DNA of 26,521 nucleotides from a virus: positions 1-26,521 of IMG/VR virus record IMGVR_UViG_3300022542_000546; one strand, 5' to 3'. Below, in pieces: positions 1 through 5,091 of this stretch. Both the position numbers and the translations under genes were made by a program. A model generated the notes under the pieces. That model saw nothing but the letters and a program-made list of their open reading frames with translations, ran no database searches and was not told where the DNA came from. How positions within the stretch are numbered: position 1 is the first letter of the stretch; the number at the start of each line of letters is the position of its first letter.

Positions 1-153
1 CCCCCAGTTAATATAGAATACACAGATCACGGAAACGTTTTCGGAACTGGATCGTGGTTTACATTTTACTGCGGTAACTGCAAGTGGCAGGTTTGTGGAG
101 ATGACAAGAAGTGTACCCGTTGCGGGGCCGTCTTGCAGCACAAGGAGAATTAA
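1..153 (+). CDS. C-terminal part of a zinc-ribbon protein (5' end outside window)
   Basis: The frame is open from the window edge to TAA at 151-153 and gives 50 residues. It contains CGNC, a lone Cys (CG), then CTRCG, so four Cys in two CxxC knuckles about 11 residues apart, typical of a small zinc ribbon. The stop directly abuts the ATG of the next gene, and the AGGAG that serves that gene lies inside this one, so the two are probably translationally coupled. Zinc ribbons of this sort occur in many small phage early proteins and do not identify a function. The start and any N-terminal domain lie outside the window. Confidence 0.65.
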   Translation, partial: PPVNIEYTDHGNVFGTGSWFTFYCGNCKWQVCGDDKKCTRCGAVLQHKEN

Positions 154-441
154 ATGCCGCCCATGCCAAAACAAACCAGAGAAGTTGACAAGGCATATCT
201 CAAATACATTCGGTCCCAACCCTGCATAATAAACAACAGCGAGTGTTACGGGGAAATAGTATATCACCATACGATTTCGGTAGGAGCTGGGGGGCCTGAT
301 CATCTATCAATCCCGGTTTGTGTTGCACACCATATCCCAGGGGTTCACGCTCTTGGAAAAGAAACGTTTCAAAAGAAATATAATGTTGAATTTGATAAGG
401 AAATTATAAGACTGTTAATAGGTTACATCAAAGGAGCATAG
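154..441 (+). CDS. Small Cys/His treble-clef (HNH/Ref-like) nuclease-type protein
   Basis: This is a 95-aa protein with the layout of small phage HNH-type proteins (DUF968, or the P1 Ref style). It has Cys24 and Cys31, then YHHT at 37-40, GAGGPDH at 44-50, PVC at 54-56 and AHH at 58-60. The Cys pair plus Cys56/His59 would bind a structural zinc, and the HH doublet with the GG-DH loop would form the beta-beta-alpha metal site. The start at 154 is chosen because AGGAG at 143-147 sits 6 nt upstream; the Met at codon 4 would be too far from it. The gene precedes an ERF/exonuclease module, so a role in phage recombination or DNA processing is reasonable. Nuclease activity is inferred from motifs only. 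Confidence 0.7.
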   Translation: MPPMPKQTREVDKAYLKYIRSQPCIINNSECYGEIVYHHTISVGAGGPDHLSIPVCVAHHIPGVHALGKETFQKKYNVEFDKEIIRLLIGYIKGA

Positions 442-444
442 ATA

Positions 445-657
445 ATGAATCGAACATATAAAGCCCTATTAAAAAAACTACATGAGAAATATCCCGGGAA
501 GCACATATATATTTCGGCAGGATACAATTATTATGAGCATTCCCAAGAATACAAAACCATATACATGGTTTATGTAGAAGAGGGTTGCTGTAATTATTTT
601 CCAAGGCTATCAGAGGCAAAACTATATATCGAAGATTTATGTAAAAAGGAGGTTTGA
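445..657 (+). CDS. Small protein of unknown function (70 aa)
   Basis: I do not recognise this protein. It is rich in aromatic residues, with many Tyr (KHIYISAGYNYYEH, KTIYMVYVEE), and ends in a Lys/Glu-rich helix-like stretch. It looks like a small alternating strand/helix protein without a membrane segment. AGGAG a few bases before the ATG supports the start. Three nucleotides separate it from the upstream nuclease-like gene, and the next gene begins 1 nt after its TGA, so it belongs to the same early transcript. Its own 3' end contains AAGGAGG, which is the ribosome binding site of the next gene. Confidence 0.65.
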   Translation: MNRTYKALLKKLHEKYPGKHIYISAGYNYYEHSQEYKTIYMVYVEEGCCNYFPRLSEAKLYIEDLCKKEV

Positions 658-658
658 A

Positions 659-1600
659 ATGAGCGACTTAATATCAGTTAATGAAAATCCGGTTTCACTA
701 TTCCAAAAAGACAAACTTGAGCCGTTTTTGGCGAAAGTAAAAAAGGCTGTTGATGATTTTAAAAAAGCATCTGAAGTTGAAACGACAAAAGGGCGAAAAG
801 CTGTAGCTTCGTTTGCGTATAAAATCGCCCAAACAAGCGTTCTTATTGACAAAGCGGGGAAAAAACTAAATGAAGAAAAACGAGCGGCAATCAATTTGGT
901 TGACAAAGACCGAAGGCGGTCAAAGACCTTTTTAAAAGGAGAACAAGATAGGGCCAGGGGGTCCCTTACAGAATGGGAAGAAGCTGAAAAAAGGCTCATC
1001 GAAGAAGAGGCGCTCCGGATGGAGTTTGAGGCTGACCACACAGAAGCCCTTGCCGAAGATGATTTGTTCAACAGGCAAAGAGAGGTTGAACGAAAAGAAG
1101 TTGAACTTGCAAAGATGCTGGAAGAAAGGCGAATTGAAGAAGCAGCTGCCCGGATTGAAAAAGAAAAGTTTGAACGTGAAGAACTGCTCAAAAAAGAGGC
1201 GGCCACGCAAGCGAAGAAAGCCGCCGAAGAAAAAATGGACCAAGAGCGCCAGGAGTTTATCCGAAAAGAACAAGCTGCAAAAGATGCGGCTATCCAAGCT
1301 GCACGCGCAAAGATCGTTGCCGAAGAAAGAGCGAAAGCACAAAAAGCGCAAGCTGTTCGTGATGCACTGTTGAAGGCCGAAGCTGAAGCTAAGACTGAAA
1401 AAGAAAAGGCGGAGCGCAAGGCGGCAGAAGCTAAGGCTAAAGCGGATAGAAAAGCTGCACACCACAAACACCGGAAGAAGGTCGAAAGTGAAGCAATCCA
1501 AGGGTTTATAAATGCTGTGAATTGCGCAAAGACCGACGCTGAAAACCTTGTGATCGCCATTAAAAACAATAAAATCAAGAACGTTACACTACTCTATTAA
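659..1600 (+). CDS. Long coiled-coil early protein (313 aa), recombination-module associated
   Basis: This acidic/basic, Ala-Glu-Lys-rich protein is dominated by a predicted coiled coil from about residue 100 to 275 (repeats of AEEKA, KEKAER, EAKAKADRKA). A more globular N-terminus of about 90 residues includes LISVNENP and the segment around TTKGRKAVASFAYKIAQT. Proteins with this N-terminus followed by a coiled coil occur in phage genomes next to ERF or RecT genes and are usually left as hypothetical. A scaffold or partner role for the annealing protein is inference. The Shine-Dalgarno AAGGAGG lies 7 nt before the ATG. Low-complexity codons give a long open frame on the opposite strand (637-1578), which I regard as an artefact. 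Confidence 0.75.
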   Translation: MSDLISVNENPVSLFQKDKLEPFLAKVKKAVDDFKKASEVETTKGRKAVASFAYKIAQTSVLIDKAGKKLNEEKRAAINLVDKDRRRSKTFLKGEQDRARGSLTEWEEAEKRLIEEEALRMEFEADHTEALAEDDLFNRQREVERKEVELAKMLEERRIEEAAARIEKEKFEREELLKKEAATQAKKAAEEKMDQERQEFIRKEQAAKDAAIQAARAKIVAEERAKAQKAQAVRDALLKAEAEAKTEKEKAERKAAEAKAKADRKAAHHKHRKKVESEAIQGFINAVNCAKTDAENLVIAIKNNKIKNVTLLY

Positions 1601-1612
1601 GGAGATGCTGCC

Positions 1613-2440
1613 ATGAAGGACACCACCACAGACGACACAAAAGACTTGGAAAAATATGAGGCAAGGCGACCTGCAATAGCACCACAATCCGAAACGGCGT
1701 TAACGCAACAAGAATCATTTTTGTCAGCCATTGAAAGGCTCTCTTCAAACCCAAGCGTTGATGTTGAAAAAATAAAGCAGATGGTCGAAATACAAGAACA
1801 CCTGTTAGACAGAACGGCAGAACAGGCTTTTAATGCCGCCATGATGCGAGCGCAAAATAAAATAGAACTTGTTGTGGCAAAAGAATATAACGAACAGACA
1901 CATAGCAATTATGCCGACCTGAAGGCAGTTCTAATACAATCAAAACCCATTTATACCACAGAAGGATTTTCTTTAATGTTTTATGAAGGAGAAACAGAAA
2001 AAGAAGGCCACAAACGGGTTTGCGTGGATATTATGCACGAACAAGGATGCACAAAAAAACGTTATGGTGACTTTGCAATTCAGACAACAGGAATTGCCGG
2101 AAAAGCCATGATGACCCAAATACACGGTGAAGGTTCTGCCTTTTCGTATGGCAGGCGATATTTAACCTGTATGATATTCAACATCCCAACCGGTGATGAC
2201 GATGATGGAAATACAGCGGGAAAACCACCAGATCCTATTTCAGCCGCCAGAATAAAAGAAATCAACAACCTGATAAAATCAACCGGAGCCGATAAAACCA
2301 AATTTATGATATGGATGAAAAATATGCACGGTACGGCCAAGGTTGAAGAGCTTACAAAAGATAGTGCAAATCAGGTTTTGGCAACCCTGAAAGAAAAGCA
2401 AAAGGAAAAAGGTTCAAACAATGGAAATACAAGCAATTAA
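1613..2440 (+). CDS. erf: ERF-family single-strand DNA annealing protein
   Basis: The 275-aa length fits the ERF superfamily. Family features are the helical N-terminal part ending near the NYADLKAVL motif (residues 99-107), a central beta-rich region, and the diagnostic block GEGSAFSYGRRYL at about 172-184, followed by an acidic DDDDGN at 195-200. The block matches the family pattern of a Ser-x-x-Ser/Thr-Tyr-x-Arg-Arg-Tyr loop. ERF proteins form rings or filaments on single-stranded DNA and anneal complementary strands in phage recombination, usually with a 5'-3' exonuclease. That partner is encoded at 2612-3220. AAGGAG lies about 9 nt before the ATG. The 3' end overlaps the next small gene by 20 nt. 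Confidence 0.92.
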   Translation: MKDTTTDDTKDLEKYEARRPAIAPQSETALTQQESFLSAIERLSSNPSVDVEKIKQMVEIQEHLLDRTAEQAFNAAMMRAQNKIELVVAKEYNEQTHSNYADLKAVLIQSKPIYTTEGFSLMFYEGETEKEGHKRVCVDIMHEQGCTKKRYGDFAIQTTGIAGKAMMTQIHGEGSAFSYGRRYLTCMIFNIPTGDDDDGNTAGKPPDPISAARIKEINNLIKSTGADKTKFMIWMKNMHGTAKVEELTKDSANQVLATLKEKQKEKGSNNGNTSN

Positions 2441-2621
2441 AAATATAGAGAATGCCGTCATTGAAGCCCGCAGATTTATAATAAAGGCAACCGTTTGGAA
2501 GAGAAGGCTTTGTCATGACAAAGTGGCATATTTGTCAGGAAGTAAAGAGGGTGGAGCCGCGAAAAGGGCAAGTATGGACTTAACCCGAAGTTTAGTAAAG
2601 TTGAGGAGTCCATGGAAATAA
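2421..2621 (+). CDS. Small basic protein between erf and the exonuclease (66 aa)
   Basis: I do not recognise this protein. It is strongly basic (RRFIIKATVWKRRL, AAKRASMDLTRSLVKLR), short and mostly helical in appearance. It overlaps the end of erf by 20 nt and the start of the exonuclease by 10 nt, in a third reading frame. This bridging overlap is the main argument that it is translated, because without it there would be an unused gap of about 170 nt. The ribosome binding site is weak (AAAAGG about 12 nt upstream). A helper of the recombination pair is possible but unsupported. Confidence 0.55.
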   Translation: MEIQAIKNIENAVIEARRFIIKATVWKRRLCHDKVAYLSGSKEGGAAKRASMDLTRSLVKLRSPWK

Positions 2622-3220
2622 TACGGGGGATAGACCAAAATACGGATGAGTGGATGTCGTTACGCTTGGCAAGTGTGGGTTCAACAGCAATTAATAAAAT
2701 AGCTCCACAGGCCGATGCGTATAAAAATCTTGTTTACACTTTTGCTGGAGAGTACCTTTCCAAAACCAAAGCAGAATCAACAAGCTTTCGCTATGCAAGC
2801 AGGGGGCATGAATTTGAGCCAATAGCCAGAGAAGAATATAAAATAATCAAAGATGTTGATGTTGAGTTAATTACAATGGTTAAGGGCGACAAACCACACC
2901 AGCACACATCAACTGATGGCATCATAGGAACTGACGGTATCTTGGAAGTTAAAACCAGGACACCCGCAGAATGGCTTAAATTAGCTGAAGGAAAGATGCA
3001 CCCAATAGCAGATAGACGACAATATTGGTGGGATCTGTATATTTGCCACGACAGAAAATGGGTAGATTACTGTAATTATTGCCCTGAATTACACCAAGCA
3101 GGCAGAGATTACATCCTTATAGACAGAATCACAAGAGATTACAAAATGATAAGCGAGCTAAAGCACGTCGCTGATAAGTTTATAAACGAAATGCTTGCGC
3201 TCGCAAACAAATATCGGTAA
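2612..3220 (+). CDS. YqaJ/lambda-Exo-like recombination exonuclease
   Basis: The 202-aa protein has the PD-(D/E)xK layout of the YqaJ/lambda exonuclease family. An N-terminal block RLASVGSTAINKI (18-30) resembles the family RxGxxTAS motif. RGHEFEP (64-70) carries the first acidic residue. Asp102 and Asp108 precede Glu112-Val-Lys114, the ExK catalytic pair, and Gln137 in RRQYWW fits the downstream Gln motif. The enzyme would resect one strand of double-stranded DNA for the ERF annealing protein encoded just upstream. GAGGAG lies 4-5 nt before the ATG. The array of putative integron cassettes begins about 40 nt after its stop. Confidence 0.9.
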   Translation: MEIIRGIDQNTDEWMSLRLASVGSTAINKIAPQADAYKNLVYTFAGEYLSKTKAESTSFRYASRGHEFEPIAREEYKIIKDVDVELITMVKGDKPHQHTSTDGIIGTDGILEVKTRTPAEWLKLAEGKMHPIADRRQYWWDLYICHDRKWVDYCNYCPELHQAGRDYILIDRITRDYKMISELKHVADKFINEMLALANKYR

Positions 3221-3266
3221 TATAGTGATAGGTGGAAATGGTTTCTGCCTATTCCACTGTTATATT
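3219..3266 (+). repeat. Imperfect inverted repeat at the left border of the cassette array
   Basis: AATATA-GTG-ATAGG (3219-3232) pairs with CCTAT-tc-CAC-tgt-TATATT (3248-3266) around a 15-nt loop. The right arm runs across the proposed left boundary of cassette 1 (between 3259 and 3260). There is no AAC-ended R'' box here, so it is not a complete attC. It could be a decayed attC, the secondary hairpin target used for the first insertion, or chance. Confidence 0.35.
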
Positions 3267-3282
3267 TCTAAGGAGGTGTGCA

Positions 3283-3501
3283 ATGGGATGGTGTTCAGCA
3301 ACAGATATTTTTGATTCGGTCGTTGGAGCGTTACTTGAAGATGATAAGGTTGACAAGGAAACAACCATTAAAGAGCTTATTAATGCTTTAGAAGATGGTG
3401 ATTGGGATTGTCAGCAAGATAGCGTTTATTGGAATGAGCCTTTGGTTCAGAAGTGTTTTAAACTAACAAGCCCAGAGTTGTTTGACGAAGACGAAATATA
3501 A
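3283..3501 (+). CDS. Cassette 1 product: small acidic protein (72 aa), function unknown
   Basis: The start at 3283 is set by a strong AGGAGG at 3271-3276. An in-frame ATG at 3238 would put the start outside the cassette and has no ribosome site. The product begins MGWCSATDIFD and has 19 Asp/Glu against 5 Lys/Arg, a net charge near -14, with a Trp/Cys-rich middle (DWDCQQDSVYWNEP). Small proteins opening MGWCS-T-IFD occur in many bacteria and mobile elements as uncharacterised proteins; this is my recollection, not a search result. The stop TAA at 3499-3501 is embedded in the R'' box of attC1, a common arrangement in integron cassettes. The high acidity would suit a DNA-mimic or inhibitor, but that is speculation. 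Confidence 0.8.
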   Translation: MGWCSATDIFDSVVGALLEDDKVDKETTIKELINALEDGDWDCQQDSVYWNEPLVQKCFKLTSPELFDEDEI

Positions 3502-3559
3502 CCAGTCGTTGCGCATGAGCACAAAACGCCGTGCCATGTGAACTATATCGTTATATTTC
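3493..3559 (+). other. attC1, integron-type recombination site of cassette 1
   Basis: The R'' box ATATAAC (3496-3502) pairs with R' GTTATAT (3550-3556); including flanks, the arms are 10 nt and perfect. The spacer after R'' is CAGTC (5 nt) and the one before R' is TATATC (6 nt). L'' (3508-3522) pairs with L' (3531-3543) over 13 bp, including one G-T pair. There are two unpaired bases, G3511 and A3518, both on the L'' side. The terminal loop is 8 nt (3523-3530). The core length of 61 nt is at the short end of known attC sites. Integron integrases recognise the folded bottom strand through exactly these unpaired bases and spacers. The crossover would lie between G3550 and T3551. Confidence 0.85.
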
Positions 3560-3572
3560 TTGAGGTAAAAAG

Positions 3573-3776
3573 ATGATTATTAATTTAAACGTAAAAATTA
3601 AAGGTGGCCCACGAACTCCGGTTGAAGTTAATGTATATGGAACTTCTGTAAACATAAAAACATTAAAATTCGCAAACAAGGAAACCGTATCCGAGGACGC
3701 AATAGCTATATGGATAGAGCATTATTTATCCGAAATGTTAAATAACGTACAGTCTAAAAACCATGGCGAAATATAA
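3573..3776 (+). CDS. Cassette 2 product: small protein of unknown function (67 aa)
   Basis: I do not recognise this protein. The N-terminal half looks like a small beta sheet with alternating hydrophobic residues (IINLNVKIKGG, VEVNVYGTSVNIKTLKF). The C-terminal half looks like an amphipathic helix (AIAIWIEHYLSEMLNN). GAGG lies 9 nt before the ATG. The gene starts 22 nt inside the proposed left cassette boundary, and its TAA (3774-3776) lies within the R'' box of attC2, just as in cassette 1. It shares no obvious similarity with its neighbours, consistent with independent origin as a cassette. Confidence 0.75.
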   Translation: MIINLNVKIKGGPRTPVEVNVYGTSVNIKTLKFANKETVSEDAIAIWIEHYLSEMLNNVQSKNHGEI

Positions 3777-3877
3777 CCAGCCGCTTAACTCTGAGCGGGC
3801 AAAGCCGGGCTGCGTTCGGAAAGCTCGAAACAACTCAAAACCGTGAGCGCCGCCAGGTTAGCTCATCGTTATTTTAC
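3768..3877 (+). other. attC2, integron-type recombination site of cassette 2
   Basis: R'' is ATATAAC (3771-3777) and R' is GTTATTT (3868-3874). The spacers are CAGCC (3778-3782) and TCATC (3863-3867), both 5 nt. L'' at 3783-3800 pairs with L' at 3849-3862 over 14 Watson-Crick pairs, leaving single unpaired bases only on the L'' side: one T after the first three pairs, then T3790, A3794 and one G near 3799. The variable middle (about 3801-3848) can form further short stems. The core length is 104 nt, inside the known attC range. R' belongs to cassette 3, so R'' and R' match only partly, which is normal between different cassettes. Confidence 0.85.
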
Positions 3878-3878
3878 T

Positions 3879-4049
3879 ATGGATAAATACAAATATATCT
3901 GGTTTTGGAAAGTGAAATTACCAGAAAGAAAAGGAGATCCTTGCTGTATTTTAGCAAGGGGTAAAATGAACTCTATTCTAATTAAATTTACTGATGGCTA
4001 CAAAGTTATTACAAGCCGGTACGCTGTCCGTAAAATAACAAGTAAATGA
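3879..4049 (+). CDS. Cassette 3 product: small basic protein (56 aa), function unknown
   Basis: The start at 3879 lies only 10 nt inside the cassette boundary, and no Shine-Dalgarno is visible. Leader-poor cassette genes of this sort are common in integrons. An upstream in-frame ATG-less extension would run back through the attC2 stem and is rejected. The protein is basic, with KLPERKGD, a Cys pair (PCC), then LARGKMNSILIKF and DGYKVITSRYAVRKI. This pattern suggests a small beta-barrel-like fold. I recall similar LARG-MNS-L-EF-DG-VTSRYAVR proteins as uncharacterised small proteins on mobile DNA, but cannot verify this. The TGA (4047-4049) is inside attC3, where it overlaps the start of the L'' arm. 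Confidence 0.78.
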   Translation: MDKYKYIWFWKVKLPERKGDPCCILARGKMNSILIKFTDGYKVITSRYAVRKITSK

Positions 4050-4168
4050 ACCGTGACGTGAAGGGTCGGGCTGTTGGCAAGGTCTGATAATTGCCAGGGG
4101 ATGATATGTTGGGTGTGATATTTTAAGGGGTGTGCAAACCCTTCACGCAGGTTATTAAATCGTTGGGA
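4030..4168 (+). other. attC3, integron-type recombination site ending the array
   Basis: R'' is AAATAAC (4033-4039), within a 10-nt stretch that is the exact reverse complement of the start of cassette 3. Both spacers are 5 nt: AAGTA (4040-4044) and AAATC (4157-4161). L'' (4045-4065) pairs with L' (4139-4156) over 18 perfect base pairs, with three single unpaired bases, G4048, G4053 and A4056, all on the L'' side. As in attC1 and attC2, the first unpaired base follows exactly three pairs. The middle holds a further hairpin (TTGGCAA with TTGCCA, around 4074-4095). The length is 136 nt. R' GTTGGGA (4162-4168) belongs to the following DNA and does not match R''. Confidence 0.85.
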
Positions 4169-4179
4169 GGCTACTCAAC

Positions 4180-4344
4180 ATGAAAGATATTTTCAAAGAC
4201 AGAGAAGCAATAATGAAACAATGGGATCTGTGGCGAAAGTATATTGCCGAAGGCGGTGGGGGATCGTGGCCGAGGGATGCTTTTGAATCTTTGCTGGATT
4301 ATTATGATGAAAAGTTAAACTCCTCCCACTCTGAATCAAGCTAA
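4180..4344 (+). CDS. Small protein of unknown function after the cassette array (54 aa)
   Basis: The frame begins MKDIFKDREAIMKQW and ends NSSHSESS. It is helical in appearance, Trp-rich, with a GGGG turn in the middle. GGGAGG at 4165-4170 lies 9 nt upstream of the ATG and forms part of the right-hand GTTGGGA box of attC3. Two readings are possible. The gene may be the original neighbour of the exonuclease, displaced by insertion of the array into the GTT just before its ribosome site. Or it may be a fourth cassette whose attC has been lost, since nothing attC-like follows before the convergent gene. Its 3' end overlaps the - strand gene 4336-4728 by 9 nt. Confidence 0.65.
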   Translation: MKDIFKDREAIMKQWDLWRKYIAEGGGGSWPRDAFESLLDYYDEKLNSSHSESS

Positions 4345-4728
4345 ATTAATTTCCTTATTGTTCTTATCTTTCGCATAAACACGACCGCCAGCGTGTTTAA
4401 CGGCAAGATAATATATCTTTATTCGATGTAGGCGTAAGCTTTTTAGCCACTGCCACTTAGTACAAAACAAAACAATGCGTTGCATGTTAACATAAAACCG
4501 TTCATCCGCTACAGCCCTTTCTGTGCCAATGCTGTAATCAAAATCGTGAATTCTGCAAGCACGCTTTATGCTTAACCCCCACACTGTGTCGGGGATTAAC
4601 CTATCTCCCAACCAACCAGGCCCGCAACCCCCTGCTACAGAATCTATCTCTTCTTTTGTTGCATTCCAGAAAGATTCATCGGCATAGAGGGGGACGGGTC
4701 TGCCTTCGTATTTAATTCTTAACTTCAT
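4336..4728 (-). CDS. Phospholipase-A2-like small protein
   Basis: The 130-aa protein contains GGCGPGW (33-39), resembling the PLA2 calcium-binding loop, then ACRIHDFDY (57-65), which fits the PLA2 active-site helix pattern C-x-x-H-D-x-x-Y with His61-Asp62 as the catalytic pair. A further Asp75 is followed by Phe. Small PLA2-like proteins of this type are known in phage and parvovirus contexts, where the enzyme hydrolyses membrane phospholipids. There is no signal peptide. The gene is the last of the late/lysis transcript, right after two small membrane proteins, so a role in disrupting the host envelope at lysis is plausible. Activity is inferred from motif only; the second Cys of the classical CC-x-x-HD motif is replaced by Arg. 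Confidence 0.6.
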   Translation of the reverse strand: MKLRIKYEGRPVPLYADESFWNATKEEIDSVAGGCGPGWLGDRLIPDTVWGLSIKRACRIHDFDYSIGTERAVADERFYVNMQRIVLFCTKWQWLKSLRLHRIKIYYLAVKHAGGRVYAKDKNNKEINLA

Positions 4729-4734
4729 CTTTAT

Positions 4735-4929
4735 TTAGCGTTTCGAACCGGCTTTTTCAACCTTATGGGCTACACCCCATGTTGCAAAAGCGACGGAACA
4801 TACTGAAAGCCCTTGATAAATTTTTTCCGGATCAACGGTCTCTCCAACAAACCCAGCAACGGCCATCGCGATCCCACCACAAAACATACCAATGCAACCA
4901 ACTTTCGTTTTCCAACCTTTCATACTCAT
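4735..4929 (-). CDS. Small membrane protein, holin candidate (64 aa)
   Basis: The start is set at 4929 by AAGGAGG placed a few bases upstream. The longer open frame back to 4977 runs through the previous gene and is not used. The sequence starts MSMKGWKTKVG and has two hydrophobic segments, about residues 10-28 (Gly/Ala-rich, with two Cys) and 41-54, followed by HKVEKAGSKR. This layout, KGWKTK then two membrane helices then a HKxEK tail, is one I associate with small phage membrane proteins near lysis genes. A holin role fits context and topology but is not proven. The gene overlaps the preceding 51-aa gene by ATGA. Confidence 0.65.
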   Translation of the reverse strand: MSMKGWKTKVGCIGMFCGGIAMAVAGFVGETVDPEKIYQGLSVCSVAFATWGVAHKVEKAGSKR

Positions 4930-5081
4930 CTTATCCTCCTTTTTTTTATGAAAAGCCTTGGTATCATTGCCGCCCACGACAATAAACCTTTATACTTTTC
5001 GAACTTCTTGTTTTTGGCAAAGATTTCATCGATTATTTTCCCTGCCAGCATTACGGCTAAGGTTGTTGCCCACGGTTCCAT
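4926..5081 (-). CDS. Very small protein, possibly membrane-associated (51 aa)
   Basis: The frame starts at ATG 5081 with AGGAAGAG about 5 nt upstream and ends in TGA at 4926, overlapping the next gene by ATGA. The product begins MEPWATTLAVMLAGKIIDEIF, has a KNKKFEKYKG charged middle, then LLSWAAMIPRLF and a very basic KKRR tail. The first 20 residues form a short amphipathic or hydrophobic helix and the middle is Lys-rich. The ribosome site and the stop-start overlap on both sides argue that it is real. It sits among lysis genes. Function is unknown; an antiholin or accessory lysis peptide is a guess. Confidence 0.55.
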   Translation of the reverse strand: MEPWATTLAVMLAGKIIDEIFAKNKKFEKYKGLLSWAAMIPRLFIKKRRIR

Positions 5082-5091
5082 TTTTCTCTTC

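Larger units (their letters stand above)
3260..4162 (+). mobile_element. Array of three integron-type gene cassettes with no local integrase
   Basis: Three consecutive units, 3260-3550, 3551-3868 and 3869-4162, each hold one short + strand gene followed by an attC-like palindrome. Each unit starts with TT of a GTT triplet, the known crossover point of integron recombination. The first ten bases at each boundary (GTTATATTTC at 3259, GTTATATTTC at 3550, GTTATTTTAC at 3868) are exactly the reverse complement of the R'' end of the same unit (GAAATATAAC at 3493, GAAATATAAC at 3768, GTAAAATAAC at 4030). This self-complementarity is expected if each unit was once a circular cassette with an intact attC. 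The last right-hand box (GTTGGGA at 4162) does not match, which marks the array end. No integron integrase or attI is seen. Such integrase-less arrays are called CALINs. Confidence 0.85.

Noticed and set aside
637-1578. 313-aa open frame on the - strand opposite the coiled-coil gene, plus frames at 932-1501 and 1026-1373
   Set aside because: They mirror low-complexity Lys/Glu/Ala codons. The sequences are Ser/Ala/Phe- or Lys/Arg-biased without ribosome sites, and the + strand gene has a strong ribosome site and sensible overlaps.
3232-3282. Longer N-terminus for the cassette 1 gene
   Set aside because: The ATG at 3238 and the open frame before it lie outside the cassette boundary and lack a ribosome site, whereas AGGAGG is correctly spaced for 3283.
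3843-3878. Longer N-terminus for the cassette 3 gene starting in the attC2 stem
   Set aside because: It would start in an attC arm with no start-proximal ribosome site. The ATG at 3879 lies in the cassette proper.
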